Shown here: one piece after another, positions 40,614-52,112 of the stretch
Numbering within the stretch: position 1 is the first letter of the stretch
Layout of the letters: each line of letters opens with the position of its first letter
Notes under the pieces: generated by a model
What the model was told of the DNA's origin: nothing
Databases searched by the model: none
Seen by the model: the letters and a program-made list of their open reading frames with translations, nothing else
Program-made: the position numbers and the translations under genes
NCBI GenBank assembly: GCA_023213315.1
Contig: JAKCPI010014080.1
Location: forward strand, 1-64,000
DNA: 64,000 nt
Direction: 5' to 3'
Source: Euborellia annulipes
Taxonomy: Eukaryota > Arthropoda > Insecta > Dermaptera > Anisolabididae

Positions 40614-41385
40614 ATGAAATCAAAAATATTTGATCGGATTCATACTCTGCCTTTCTGCATGTAGTCAAAACAACTCAAATACAATTCATGCTATGCGTAC
40701 AGTTCAGCAAACGTCACCACAAGTGCCATTAAAAGCAGACTTTCCTCAGCAGCAAGGTATTTTAAACAAGAGAAAATCTGCCGCCTGCTTATTTAAATGG
40801 CTTAGTGAACCGAAAAATGCTGAAAGCGTTCAGGCCTATCAGCGCTTTTTAAAGCAACAAGGTATTTCTGCTTATATTCCTACTTTTGAATTTTTACAAA
40901 CAGCCAGAGATTGGCAACAATGATGCATCTGAATTTGAAGTTCCGCCAGTAGCCGTGGGCAATATTGTGCCAACATTAAAAATTTTAAATCGTCTTGTGG
41001 ATGAAAAATTTTAACCCAGTTTAGCGTGACTTCTGTCTATCGAAATTTCAAGCTTAATCAGTGTGCAAAAGGCGCTGCTTCCTCCAAACATATTTTTAAT
41101 GCCGCATTAGATTTTCGTATTGGTGATGAAAATCCGGACTTAAACCAACAGCTGATGATTCAAGAGCGCAAAGCAAAATTATGTCAATTTTGGCTGGATT
41201 CTGGTGAGGAACTTCACATGGGCTTAGGCGTCTATGCATCAGGACAGATTCATATTGATAGTGCAGGTTTTCGTACTTGGGGTGCAGACCATCGCTATAG
41301 CTCATCACCATGTATCAATAACGCTTTAATTGGCAACAATAAAAAAGTGAGAGTGAATCGCCATGAAGTCATATTTCATCCGTGA
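40614..41385 (+). CDS. M15-type (Peptidase_M15_3) zinc peptidase-like lipoprotein
   Basis: About 257 residues with breaks near 40627, 40920 and 41015. After the start MKSKIF the frame shifts into IGFILCLSACSQNN, a lipoprotein signal with lipobox LSAC. The C-terminal domain has SSKHIFNAALDFRI (SxHxxxxAxD, two metal ligands) and HIDSAGFRTWG (third ligand His), the M15 layout of D,D-carboxypeptidases and related wall enzymes. The role is probably peptidoglycan cleavage at the outer or inner membrane face. It is divergent from folE2 across a putative Zur box, so it may be a zinc-starvation gene (inference). Confidence 0.7.
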
Positions 41386-41637
41386 CATCAGACAACTTTA
41401 ATACGAGAAATTCAAGCGACACATGTTTATCCACTATTAAACAATCTAAATTCTGATGTTTTTTAATCCTCAGCTTAGATTTATAGGATCTGGAAACGCT
41501 GTAATCATCACCGAATGATTAAAACCGAATCATCAAATTGCAGTGTTGAAAATGTATGTGCAAGCACAGCTAAAATTTAACTCTAAAGCGATCTGTTTGG
41601 AGAGTTATTCAGTCAGTATTTTCATGTCGATCTCGAT
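41386..41637. other. Spacer between the M15 peptidase and CobW genes
   Basis: About 250 bp with no gene and no convincing Zur-type dyad. The first ~60 bp could be a continuation of the M15 gene in another frame. Confidence 0.35.
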
Positions 41638-41670
41638 ATGAAAACACAAAAATATAAAGTGAGAATGCCA

Positions 41671-42893
41671 ATGAATACTCTTTTAGCCACTCCGCAAAAA
41701 CTTCCCGTCACCGTGCTTTCTGGATTCTTGGGGGCTGGAAAAACCACCTTACTCAATCATATCTTAAACAATCGTGAAGGTCGAAAAATTGCAGTGATTG
41801 TGAATGATATGTCGGAGGTCAATATTGATGCCGCTTTAGTTCGAGAGGGTGGTGCTGAGCTTTCAAGAACGGATGAAAAGCTAGTCGAAATGAGTAATGG
41901 TTGTATCTGCTGTACCTTAAGAAGACCTACTGGTTGAAGTGCGTCGTTTAGCACGGGATCAGCGTTTTGATCAATTGGTGATTGAATCTACAGGGATCTC
42001 TGAACCACTCCCTGTTGCAGAAACGTTTACCTTTGAAGATGAAAATGGGATTTCTCTCAATGAGTTTGCCCGCTTAGATACAATGGTGACTGTGGTCGAT
42101 GCTTATAACTTTTTAAAAGATTATAGTTCGCTGGATAGCTTACAAGCGCGCGGTGAATCATTAGGTGAACAAGATGAGCGAAATGTTGTTGATCTACTGA
42201 TTGATCAAATTGAGTTTTGTGACGTGATTGTATTGAATAAAACAGATTTGATTGATCAAGACGAGCTGGAAAAATTATTTGGAATTTTGCAGTCTTTAAA
42301 CCCAAGAGCAAAAATTGAAGTTTCTGCGTTTGGCAAGGTGAATCTTGATCGGGTGTTAAATACCCAGCTATTTGATTTTAACGAAGCGGCACAAGCTCCG
42401 GGTTGGTTAAAGGAATTAAGAGGTGAGCATACGCCTGAAACAGAGCAATATGGAATCAATAATTTTGTTTATCGAGCGCGCAGACCTTTTCACCCACAAC
42501 GGTTTTTTGATTTTATCAACTCCGAATGGAAAGGCGTAATCCGTTCCAAAGGCTTTTTGGTTAGCCTCAAATCCCGAGTTTGCTGGATCTTGGTCTCAAG
42601 CAGGGGCGATGGCACGCCATGGTGTTGCTGGATATTGGTGGGCAGCAGTGCCAGACGAACATTGGCCTACGGATCAACAAAGTCGAGATGCAATTCAACA
42701 AAGCTGGGATGCTCAAACAGGTGATGCACGACAAGAAATCGTGTTGATTGGGATGCAGATGGATCAATCTGAACTTATTCGTCAATTTGATAATTGTTTA
42801 TTAAACGATGATGAAATGGCATTAGGCGCAGAAAAATGGCAAGAGTTTGAAAATCCTTTTAGTGGGTGGACTGATTCTATCATTAGCCATTAA
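41671..42893 (+). CDS. CobW/COG0523-family GTPase metallochaperone
   Basis: About 407 residues with breaks near 41930 and 42565. The start at 41671 has GTGAG at proper distance; Met41665 or Met41638 are alternatives. The GTPase motifs are Walker [10 protein letters not shown], Walker B/switch ESTGISEP and VLNKTD. The hallmark metal site NGCICCTLR (CxCC) is present. The C-terminal CobW domain follows, with [12 protein letters not shown] and WWAAVP. Family members of this type (ZigA, ZagA) deliver zinc or another metal to client enzymes under zinc limitation. The neighbouring folE2, carbonic anhydrase and dihydroorotase paralogs match that setting. Confidence 0.87.
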
Positions 42894-42942
42894 TTCATTA
42901 TGATCCATTCAATTCAGCCAAAGCATTGCTGAGAATACTTGC

Positions 42943-42976
42943 AAGCATGAGCGTTTTTAATTATACGCTCATGCTT
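42943..42976. terminator. Bidirectional intrinsic terminator
   Basis: Perfect 12-bp stem AAGCATGAGCGT / ACGCTCATGCTT between the converging CobW and siderophore-receptor genes. Confidence 0.9.
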
Positions 42977-42990
42977 GGCTTTATATTCTA

Positions 42991-45243
42991 TTAAAATTTC
43001 GCTCTTAAGGTGAAAGTCACATTACGTGGTTCCCCCAATAAACACCATTATAGAAACCCACATTTAAATAGTATTTTTCATCAAATAAGTTATTGATATT
43101 CACACTTGCAGTCAGTTCATCACTTAACTTATAACTGGCAAAAGCATTGGCCAATACATAGGCCTTTTGTGTGACTACACCACCGTTATAGGCATTTTTA
43201 GGAGCTCCCCCCCATTCTTGTGAGATTTCACTTTGCCAATTAAATCCACCACCTAATGTTAGCTTTTCTGAACCTGTCCAGAGGTTCGCTGGAAGGAAAA
43301 TATAACTACTAAATAACTTTACTTGGTTTTGAGGAATATTGCTTAAAGCATCGGCATTTGCAGAACTCACACTATTGACATAAGTATAGCCAAAGCTAAG
43401 ATTCCAATTTTCCTGTAACTTTCCAATGGCTTCTAACTCAAAGCCATTGACTTTAAGTCCTTTGCCCGATGACATATATGCAGTATCCATCTCATCTACT
43501 TTTGGAATAGTGCCATTTTTTACACCTTCACGATATTCAACATCTTCTACAGCAAGGTCTTTGACACTTGACCACAATAAAGCAGCACTGGTCAATAACT
43601 TACCATCCAATAGATCTGCTTTAATCCCTAATTCTGTAGTGCTTCCCATTTCAGGATCTAGATAATCGCAGAAACGATCTCGTTTAGTGGATGGATTAAA
43701 TACATTGGTGTAGCTAGTGTAGGCTGTATAAGTATCATTAATGTCGTACAAAATCCCTGCATAAGGCACCAATTGATCAAAGTTACGTGGCTTTGTAGGA
43801 GAAACCGGGGCTTTAGGATCCCATTTATCGACTTTGTAATCATATGAGCTATAACGTGCGCCCAAAATTAACTTAAGCGGGTCAGCTAGATTTAAACGTA
43901 AAGTTGAATATACCCCGTAAAGCTCTGTGGTATTGGTACTTCCGGCTCCAGTTTTCTCATAAGGTGGGTTTTGGAATATTACCAGTCCAATTACGATAAT
44001 CAGGTATAGCTGCTGGATACTGGGGACATTGCTTTTTACACTCAATGAGGTACTTTCACTTTTAAAACCACTATAGCCAATAATTAAATCATGTTGGCGA
44101 TTTAACAATTGAAATGGTCCTGTGGCATACAGATCTAATATTGAGCTTTTTTACTTTCAGCATAAGGGCTGACCATACGGTCCATAGACTTAAGCCCTTT
44201 TCCTGTGTTTGGGTCTGGAAAGCCACTACCACCATAAGCCACCATCCAACTATTATCCGAGGTACTGTGGGCAATCGCTGCTTTAACCAGCCAGTCATTG
44301 GCAAAAGTATGTTCAATATCAGCAAAAACGGTTTTATCGGTATTGGCAATTGAACTCCAGTCCGCAGATAAACTAAAGTTTCGCGGAAAATTTGCTTTTG
44401 CTTCCATCAGCATTGAAATATGGTACTGTTCCCCACGTTGAGCCTTTAGGGTCGTTGTCTTGATATTGAAACCCGACTGAGGCTGTTGTGTGTTGGGGTT
44501 AAATCTGCACTGATGATCCCCATTGCGGCTGTTGACTTGAGCTTATAACGATCCATATAGGATTCTTTATCGGTATACGCTGCCATGAATCGACTTCCGA
44601 ACACTGCCATCTTGAGTCAGTGGAATGGATACATCTGCTTCAACACGGGTATTGTCCCATGAGCCATAAGTTGAGCTGACATTGCCCTTAAACTCTTTTT
44701 CAGGACGCTTACGTACCATATTGATGGTTGCAGAAGGGCTGCCTGTTGAACCAGTTAAGCCAGAAGCACCTTTGATCACTTCAACTCGGTCAAAGAAAAA
44801 ACTATCAAAGCGGGGAGCATTGTCTCCTACAGGCATACCATCAATTTGCCTATTGGTAATTTGAAAACCACGGGAATAGTAGTTAGAACGTTCACTGTCA
44901 TTTTTAGTGGCAGTAACGCCTGGTGTTGCGGCAAGAACATCGTCCAGAATGGTCAGCCCGCGTTGTTCAATTTGTTCACGGGTGACGACGCTTACAGATT
45001 GTGGTGTTTCTTTTAAAGATAATTTTAATTTTGATGAGCTTCTTGAGGATTTTGCTTTAAAACTTCCGCTTCCCTCAGTTTTTTCATCCTGAGCATCTGC
45101 TTTAACTGTAATGGTGGGAAGTACCGAAGCATTCGCTTCATTACTTTTTGCTCTTGTGCAAAAGCACTATGGGAAATAGCACTGCAAATAAGAATTGATT
45201 TTATTGCAATGTTTAATGCCGTTTGTTTACGTAGATTGTCCAT
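42991..45243 (-). CDS. TonB-dependent siderophore receptor (FhuE/FpvA-like)
   Basis: About 750 residues, breaks near 45130, 44590, 44430 and 44140. The signal peptide ends at HSAFAQEQK. The plug is typical of ferric-siderophore receptors: LSLKETPQSVSVVTREQIEQ, RGFQITNRQIDGMP and RVEVIKGASGLTGSTGSPS. The barrel ends PRNVTFTLRAKF with terminal Phe. A Fur-box-like sequence lies just upstream. It should import a ferric hydroxamate-type siderophore; the precise ligand is not readable. It differs from the three sulfur-island receptors in having Fur-like rather than sigma-54 signals. Confidence 0.87.
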
Positions 45244-45261
45244 AAGAATAGAAATTAGTAA

Positions 45262-45283
45262 ATAAGAATCATTATTATTATCA
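45262..45283 (-). promoter_or_regulatory. Putative Fur box
   Basis: The minus strand reads TGATAATAATAATGATTCTT, close to the GATAATGATAATCATTATC consensus, about 20 bp before the receptor start. Confidence 0.7.
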
Positions 45284-45525
45284 ATTAATGTACAAAAAGA
45301 TACAAATAAAACATAATTTTTAAACTTTTTTATGAATGATATAAATAAAAGGTTTGGGCAGTATTTTTAGTTTAAGTGTATGATTTTTAAACTTAAGTTG
45401 TGAAGTGTGGGTGTTGTATTTGAGTGTAAATGTACATTAATAAGCGGTAAAATTCGAAGATTATATTTTATTTATCACAATGATTAATTATTGACTGAGC
45501 CTTGTCCAGATCCCGAATTGAAAGC

Positions 45526-45714
45526 TTATATCTTTTTCCATTGTTGGTTTTCTTCTGAGAAATTAATCAGAAACGAAACACCTGATTCATCACCAACAAG
45601 ATATGAGGATGGATTCACCATCAGTACCTTTAATAAAGTCCCTGTTTCAATAGTAATTGGTTCTAAATTATCTTTATTTAAGGTAACGGGTTGGAGTAAT
45701 TCAATGATTTCCAC
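45526..45714 (-). CDS. Small hypothetical protein
   Basis: 62 residues from a GTG start at 45714 (EIIELLQPVTLNKDNLEPIT...). It has no signal peptide, membrane segment or recognised domain. The residue mix looks coding rather than random. It may be longer at the C-terminus if a frame break exists near 45530. It lies alone between the siderophore receptor and pfpI. Confidence 0.45.
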   Translation of the reverse strand: MEIIELLQPVTLNKDNLEPITIETGTLLKVLMVNPSSYLVGDESGVSFLINFSEENQQWKKI

Positions 45715-45863
45715 TTTTATACTAACCTATTGTTTGAACATAAAATTCTATAAATAATTATTGCACAGCGCAAAGCGCTTTGCTGAGATACAGCGTTAAA
45801 AAACGCAACATTGATAGGTCTTTATGTAGCCTAAACATTTTTAAAGTTTCACTGTTGTATAAG

Positions 45864-45893
45864 GCTAAGTTTTCTCTCAGCGGAAAACTTAGC
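45864..45893. terminator. Hairpin downstream of pfpI
   Basis: GCTAAGTTTTC / GAAAACTTAGC stem (11 bp). No strong T-run, so it may be a weak terminator or mRNA-stabilising stem. Confidence 0.5.
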
Positions 45894-45910
45894 TTAGACA
45901 GTTTTAAATT

Positions 45911-46489
45911 TTATAAAGTAATCGTTGCACCAAGCGCTTTAACAAATTGGGCTAACCAAGCAGGATGTGCTGGCCATGCTGGCGCTGTTACCAGGTGTCC
46001 ATCTGTGACTGCTTCAGTGACTGCAATATCTGCATATTGCCCGCCTGCAAGTTTAACTTCTGCGGCACATGCAGGATAAGCTGAACATAAGCGTCCTTTT
46101 AATACATCGGCTGCGGCAAGCAGTTGCGCACCATGGCAAACAGCGGCAATTGGTTTTTTAATCGCATCAAACTCGCGAACAATTTCGATCACTCGATCAT
46201 TCATACGTAAATATTCAGGTGCACGGCCACCCGGAATCACTAATCCGACATAGTTTTCGCTGTTGACTTGGTTAAAGTCATAGTTAATTGCAAAGTTGTG
46301 ACCACGCTTTTCACTATAGGTTTGCTCACCTTCAAAATCATGAATCGCTGTTGCGATTGTATCGCCAGCTTTTTTATCAGGGCAGACTGCATGAACACTA
46401 TAGCCCAATCCAGTGAGGAACTGAAAAGGAACCATGGTTTCATAATCTTCAACATAATCACCCACTAACATTAGAATTTGTTTAGACAT
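45911..46489 (-). CDS. DJ-1/PfpI family protein
   Basis: Intact, 192 residues. It has the class I glutamine-amidotransferase-like fold: [17 protein letters not shown] at the N-terminus, [13 protein letters not shown] in the middle, and the nucleophile elbow [11 protein letters not shown] with reactive Cys118 next to His119. Members include proteases (PfpI), YhbO/YajL-type stress proteins and glyoxalase III-like deglycases. It stands alone with its own start region. General protein or metabolite repair under stress is the likely role. Confidence 0.88.
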   Translation of the reverse strand: MSKQILMLVGDYVEDYETMVPFQFLTGLGYSVHAVCPDKKAGDTIATAIHDFEGEQTYSEKRGHNFAINYDFNQVNSENYVGLVIPGGRAPEYLRMNDRVIEIVREFDAIKKPIAAVCHGAQLLAAADVLKGRLCSAYPACAAEVKLAGGQYADIAVTEAVTDGHLVTAPAWPAHPAWLAQFVKALGATITL

Positions 46490-46638
46490 TTTTACACCTT
46501 TTGTTTAAATTTTATGATTTATTTCATGTAAAATAGCATGCTCTAGTTGCAGTTTTAAGTTGAATTTATACGGCTTTAGTCTTAATTTAACAGACTTAAC
46601 TGTAATAAAAATTGTATTCAGTGATGAATGAGAAAAAT

Positions 46639-47112
46639 ATGAAAAAGTATCTATTGGGTTTAGTGATTGCGGCGGCTGCCATGAGCAGCCATGCTGCGGT
46701 AGAAGAAACAGTGTATAGAGGAATGGGCGAGGCATCTGCACAGTTTCCAAGCTTTAAAAAGATGCAAAAGCAGGGGCTAATCAATAAAAAACCGGATATT
46801 TCAAGAAATGACTATAATGATGTATATAAATTAAAAAAACCGCTTCAATTTATGGGACAAACGGTTGCACTGCTATCAGACGAATATATGACACAGTATG
46901 CTGGATGTTGTGTCAGTGAGGGTTGGGGAGCTGTTTTAGCTAAAAAGAGTGATATGAAACTCTTGACTCAATTTGCCAAAACCAACCAGTGTTCATTAAG
47001 CAAAGTAGAGTCAGATGCCAGTAATTATTATGGTTTTAAACTGAAAGCATTGCCAACAGCAGAATATTATGAGCTTTCTTGTCGAGAACGTGATTTAGAA
47101 AACCAGCAGTAA
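46639..47112 (+). CDS. Hypothetical secreted protein
   Basis: 157 residues from MKKYLLGLVIAAAAMSSHA, a clear Sec signal peptide cleaved after HAA. The mature part has four Cys (CC in YAGCCVSEGWGA, then QCSL and LSCRERD), suggesting disulfides in the periplasm. No domain is recognised. The start chosen skips nine upstream codons that lack signal-peptide character. Confidence 0.7.
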   Translation: MKKYLLGLVIAAAAMSSHAAVEETVYRGMGEASAQFPSFKKMQKQGLINKKPDISRNDYNDVYKLKKPLQFMGQTVALLSDEYMTQYAGCCVSEGWGAVLAKKSDMKLLTQFAKTNQCSLSKVESDASNYYGFKLKALPTAEYYELSCRERDLENQQ

Positions 47113-47199
47113 AATAGATAAATTAAGCTATATAGAGCAGTCGCGATTTAAATCTCTTATTGCATGGTATGTTGAAATTCGTCTATTTTGCGACTAAGT

Positions 47200-47530
47200 G
47201 TGTTTTTGGGGGTTATTGGGGGGGAATTTGGAAATTTGGTTTTTTAAATGATGAAAAAAATGGTTTCCCAAAGGAAACGTAGTGGCGGAAAACAACCCGC
47301 TCCCCCTCCGCTCCTCCCTCTGCTACCAAAACAGTGGTTTTTTTCTTCTTTCTGGGTGGTTGTGGATTTATTTCTGCCTGCCTTTTTATCTAAAAAAAAA
47401 ATTGGCTTTTTTTTTCTTTCTTTCCTTCCCTCCTTTTTTTTTTACCTCCCAAGCCAGTCTGTTAATAAAAATAAACCCAAATTTTCTCCCTCTTTGCTTT
47501 GTGTGATACATGGCTTAGAGGAGGCTGATG
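47200..47530. other. Anomalous homopolymer-rich, probably corrupted stretch
   Basis: This intergenic run is packed with G, C, T and A homopolymers (for example seven G at ~47220, CCCCCT, nine A at ~47392, ten or more T) unlike anything else in the Acinetobacter part. A 100-codon frame from 47248 is low-complexity (Pro/Leu/Phe) and not credible. Inference: low-quality consensus or misassembly; a lost gene or RNA could be hidden here. Confidence 0.55.
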
Positions 47531-47581
47531 TCTTGACTGAATTTTTATGAATGAACCTGCGTAGGTGGTCTTAATCAATAT

Positions 47582-48101
47582 CTACAGAATTAAAGCGCCT
47601 GTACCAGCACCAATCACCATTAACCAAACTGGATGAACGTTCTTAAACAGACTTAGACAAATGGTGATGGCGACGATTGCGATCAGTAAAATATTTTGAG
47701 CAGAGGCTTGGGCAATAATCCAAGCACTGACTAAAACCAAACCGACTGTAATAGGTTTTAACGCCTTTTCAAATTTCGCCCGAAGTGGATGACTTTTAAA
47801 ATTATTCCAAAATTTAAGTGCATAAATGGTGATGATTGAAGACGGACCAAACTTTGCAAAAGACGTCACGATCAATCCCATAGGCCCTGCGACATGCCAT
47901 CCCACCAAGGGAACAATCATCATGTTTGGACCTGGTGCAGCTTAGTGCCATTGCAAACATAGAGCTGAATTGCTCAGCAGTCATCCATTGGTGAATCACA
48001 ACCACCTGATGTTGCATTTCAGGTAAGATGGCATTCCCGCCACCAAAGGCCAATAAAGACAGTTGAGTAAACACTAAAGTCAGTGCGATGAGAACATACA
48101 T
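47582..48101 (-). CDS. Chromate transporter, short-chain CHR subunit 2
   Basis: About 175 residues with one break near 47935. Half-size ChrA domain: LALTLVFTQLSLLAFGGGNAI-type start (read as LTLVFTQLSLLAFGGGNAILP), then a PGPN motif after the break, and several hydrophobic helices. It pairs with the gene 6 bp upstream; such tandem short CHR proteins assemble as a heterodimer to export chromate or related oxyanions. It is divergent from a LysR gene that may regulate it. Confidence 0.8.
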
Positions 48102-48107
48102 CTTATT

Positions 48108-48688
48108 TTACTCCTGAGTTACTTTAGTTTGATTAAATGCTAAAACTGCCATATTCACGGTGACTAAAATCAACAACGTCAGTGCCAAGGGCAATTTAAT
48201 CAACAGCATAAAAATAATGGTCAAGATAATGGTGAAATAGGTCAGCTTACTTTTCATAATTGGTTTTAACATCTTAAAACCTGTAGCAAACAGTAGACCC
48301 GCAGCAGCGGCAGCTAAACCTTGAATCATGTGTTGCACCATTGGGATATCTTGAAAGCTGCTATATAGCTGGTACAACGAGATCACAATAATGGTCGGAG
48401 CCAGCATAAGACCAAATACCGCACTAATCGCACCTTTTACTCCAGCAAAGTCATAACCAATCGCGACTGCCATATTTACAATATTCCCACCGGGTAAGAT
48501 TTGGCAGACACCCAACAAGTCGGTAAATTTTTCAGATGTTAACCATTTCTGATCTTCTACAATTAAACGATGTGCGAGAGGAGTACCCCACCAAATCCCA
48601 TGAGACCAAGTTTCATAAAGCCTAAAAATAATGCTTTGCAATTCGGTGTGGTCATGGATTGTTCCATTGGGATTGCTTCAGTATTCAT
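48108..48688 (-). CDS. Chromate transporter, short-chain CHR subunit 1
   Basis: About 193 residues, breaks near 48575-48600. It starts at 48688 (MNTEAIPMEQS). The CHR features are GLMGFGG, KWLTSEKFTDLLGVCQILPGGNIVNMA and a run of five or so membrane helices. The second subunit follows directly. Chromate is the textbook substrate, but sulfate-like oxyanions are chemically similar. Confidence 0.8.
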
Positions 48689-48852
48689 TTAGACCTCTTC
48701 AATTTGCTGTAATGTACTTGGCTTGAATGTGATTATCTGCTTGTTGAGTCATGAAGAAAAATGCTATTTTTGCTGTTATTCATACCTAAAAAGTATGCTT
48801 TAAACGTGAATTAGCACGATAAAAATGAAAAGATCGATATTGAGGCTAAAAG

Positions 48853-49737
48853 ATGATTGATATTCATAAGCTTAATGCGTTTGTGGCTGTGGTTGAGGAA
48901 AGTAATATTTCTCGGGCAGCGGTACGTCTGAATATGCAGCAACCGCCTTTAACACGGATTATCAAAAACTTAGAAGATGAATTAGACACAGATTTATTGA
49001 AGCGTTTACCGCGTGGCGTAGAAGCAACTGAAGCGGGTAAGGCCTTATACCAAGAGGCACTTACCATACTTGCGCATGCACAGGCTATTCCCAAACGCGT
49101 GCAAAATATTTCTAAAGGTTTGGAAGGGCAAATCAATATTGGCTTTACCAACTCAGTTGGTTTACATTCTTTTTTACCTGCTTTACTGCGTAATTTTCGT
49201 GAAGTATTTTCTGCGGTGTCTATTCATTTGGAAGAAGATGGCAGTAGCTCATTGATTGATTCGATTATCAATGAAAAGAATGACATCGTTTTTTTGCGTA
49301 AGCCTGCGCCGATTGGTTTGGGACTCACCAGTTTGCATGTACTTGATGAGCCTTTAATTGTGGCACTGCCCAATAATCATCCCTTAGCCGAACATCCTGA
49401 TGCCATCCAATTACTTGATTTAGAACCTTATGATTTTGTACTGTATCGCCGTTTAGCAGGACAAGACTTGTTTGATAATATTTTGGCTAGCTGTTATCAG
49501 GCTGGATTTAGTCCAAAGATTGTTCAAGAAGCCCCACGTTTAACGTCGAGTTTAAATTTGATTGCAGCAGGGATTGGTTTGTCGATAGTTCCAGAGGCCA
49601 TTCGAGATTTTTGGAACAAGCAAATTATTTACAAAGCGCTTAAAGCGGATACGCCGTGTATTGCACCAATTTATGCAGTCTATAAGCAGGATGCTGAAAA
49701 TATCCGTTTAAAACATATTTTAAATTTGCTCGCTTAA
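48853..49737 (+). CDS. LysR-family transcriptional regulator
   Basis: Intact, 294 residues. The N-terminal winged HTH is LNAFVAVVEESNISRAAVRL followed by NMQQPPLTRIIKNLEDEL. A C-terminal type 2 periplasmic-binding-like effector domain includes INIGFTNSVGLHSFLPALLR and VALPNNHPLAEH. It is transcribed away from the chromate-transporter pair across a 164-bp gap, the normal arrangement for control of a divergent target. The effector is unknown. Confidence 0.9.
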   Translation: MIDIHKLNAFVAVVEESNISRAAVRLNMQQPPLTRIIKNLEDELDTDLLKRLPRGVEATEAGKALYQEALTILAHAQAIPKRVQNISKGLEGQINIGFTNSVGLHSFLPALLRNFREVFSAVSIHLEEDGSSSLIDSIINEKNDIVFLRKPAPIGLGLTSLHVLDEPLIVALPNNHPLAEHPDAIQLLDLEPYDFVLYRRLAGQDLFDNILASCYQAGFSPKIVQEAPRLTSSLNLIAAGIGLSIVPEAIRDFWNKQIIYKALKADTPCIAPIYAVYKQDAENIRLKHILNLLA

Positions 49738-49986
49738 TTTATAGGTTGACTTGCTAAAGCTCTAGCTAAATAAGTGGATTTATATATTTTGGATGTTGGT
49801 GTTGCTCACTGGGACTAAAGATCTAGGTTTAGATTGAGCTATTTTGGAATAATTTATGCTTTGAAATTCCTATCTTGAAAATAAAATCAGTGAATCATTG
49901 CATTTTTGCTACACATAAAGCCTGAGCTCAAGATTACTATTATTGTTTTAAATTCAAACCTTAGAAATAGAATTGAGGATATCGCT
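49738..49986. other. Intergenic stretch before pepO
   Basis: About 250 bp without a gene. It presumably contains the pepO promoter; I see no strong consensus. Confidence 0.4.
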
Positions 49987-52061
49987 TTGAAACTTGGATT
50001 TGTAAAAAGTGTTTTAGCATCTGCAATCATGTTGTCATCTGCACCAGTATGGGCTGAAACAACAGGGCAAATCACTCAAACCACTTCAGCTATTGTGAAA
50101 GATCAAAAAAAATCGGGGATTGATCATCAATATTTTGATCAAAATGTAAAAGGGAATGATGATTTTTATCAACATGTAAATGGAGGATGGTTGAAAAATA
50201 CCGAAATTCCTGCAGATAAATCACGTTGGGGGAACTTTTGATATTTTGCATGAAGAACTCATTAAAACAATTGCATGATATTGTCGATGAGCTTTCAAAA
50301 CAACAATTGGTGGAAGGAAGTTCAGAGCAAAAAGTGGCAAGTCTATATGCCAATTTTATGGATGAAAAAGTATTGAAGCATTGGGTATTCAGCCGATTCA
50401 AGCGGAAATTACCAATGTTGATGCATTGAAAAGTAAAAAAGATATTGCGCAATTGGCCGCACATTTTTCACGTATTGGTGTAACCAGCCCTTTTGATGTG
50501 GGTATTGACCAAGACATGAAAAACTCAACTGAAATGGTGGCAATGCTTGGGCAAAGTGGTTTAGGGTTACCTGATCGTGATTATTATTTAAAAAATGATG
50601 CCAAATTTAAGAAAATCCGTTCGCAATATTTAAAGTATATTGAAAAAACTTTAAGCCTAGCTGGAGACAAGCAAGCAGCACAGCATGCGCAAGGGATTTT
50701 AAAATTAGAAACGCAAATCGCCAAGATACAATGGAGTAATGTTCAAAACCGTGATGTAACAAAGCTCTATAATATTTATAAAACACAAGACTTAGCCAAA
50801 CTTAGTCCAAAAATTGATTGGCAAACTTATCTAGAAAAACAAGAGTTGTCCGATAAGATTAAAACCATACAAGTTATTCAACCAAGTTACTTCAAAGGGT
50901 TAAGCCCAATTGTTGACAATACCTCACTAGAGGTTTGGAAAGCTTATTTTAAATTTCATTTAGTTAGTGATTTTTCATCATTGCTTAGTCAAGCTTTCGT
51001 CGACAACAGCTTTGATTTTTATAGCAAACAGCTCAGAGAAATTAAGGAGCAGAAACCACGTTGGAAGCGTGGTGTGCAATTGGTTGAGGGAACTTTAGGT
51101 GAAAGTTTGGGCCAGATTTATGTGAAAAAGTATTTTTCTGCTGAGAAAAAACAACGCATGGAAGTCTTGGTGCAAAACTTAATGAAAGCTTATTCTCAAA
51201 GCATAGACAAACTGGATTGGATGAGCCCAACCACGAAAGTTCAGGCGCAGAAAAAGTTAGCAAGTTTTGCGGTGAAAATTGGTTATCCAAACAAATGGCG
51301 TGATTATTCTGCTTTAGAAATCAAAAATAATGACTTGATTGGAAATGTGATCCGTTCACGCGAATTTGAACATCAATATGCCTTGAATAAATTGGGCAAG
51401 CCTGTTGATCGTGATGAATGGGGCATGACACCGCAAACCATCAATGCGTATTACAATGCTTCATTAAATGAAATTGTCTTTCCAGCAGCAATTTTACAAC
51501 CACCATTCTTTGATATGGATGCCGATGACGCGGTGAACTATGGTGCGATTGGGGCAATTATCGGTCATGAGATCAGTCATGGCTTTGATGACCAAGGCAG
51601 CCAGTTTGATGAATTGGGCAATATGAAAAATTGGTGGACGGCAGAAGACCATCGAAAATTTAAAGAAAAAACCAATACATTGGTTGCTCAATACAACGCT
51701 TATGAGCCAATCAAAGGCTATCATGTCAATGGTGAGTTAACTTTAGGCGAAAATATTGCTGATAACTCTGGATTGGCGATTGCTTATAAAGCTTATCAAC
51801 TGTCTTTAAATGGCAAGGCAGCACCAGTGTTGGATAATTTAACAGGTGAACAACGCTTTTATATTGGTTGGGCACAAGCATGGCGTTCTAAAATTACTGA
51901 TGCAATGCAAGTTGAATTCTTAAAAAAGAGATCCGCATTCACCTGATAAAGTTCGTGGCAATGCCACCTTGCTAAATCAAGCGCCATTTTATGATGCTTT
52001 TCATATTCAGCAGGGCGATAAAATGTATTTGCCTACCAATAAACGCGTGACCATTTGGTAA
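49987..52061 (+). CDS. pepO: M13-family zinc metallopeptidase (PepO/neprilysin-like)
   Basis: About 690 residues, breaks near 50237, 50378 and 51928. The start is TTG at 49987 with GAGG 9 bp upstream; the signal peptide ends at PVWAE. The catalytic zinc motif HEISH lies in IIGHEISHGFDDQGSQFD, and the downstream GENIADNSGLAIAY supplies the third ligand Glu and the Asp. The conserved M13 tail VRGN..LLNQAPFYDAF is readable after the last break. It is secreted to the periplasm and degrades peptides. Confidence 0.9.
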
Positions 52062-52072
52062 TTATCTGACCT

Positions 52073-52112
52073 AAAAGCCTACCAAGCTGTATCAAGACTT
52101 GGCAGGCTTTTT
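52073..52112 (+). terminator. Intrinsic terminator after pepO
   Basis: AAAAGCCTACCAAG / CTTGGCAGGCTTTT stem with one mismatch, followed by TTTTA. Confidence 0.88.

Noticed and set aside
47248..47550. A 100-codon hydrophobic protein
   Set aside because: It is composed of homopolymer-derived Pro, Leu, Phe and Ser runs in a patch that looks corrupted; no start signals.
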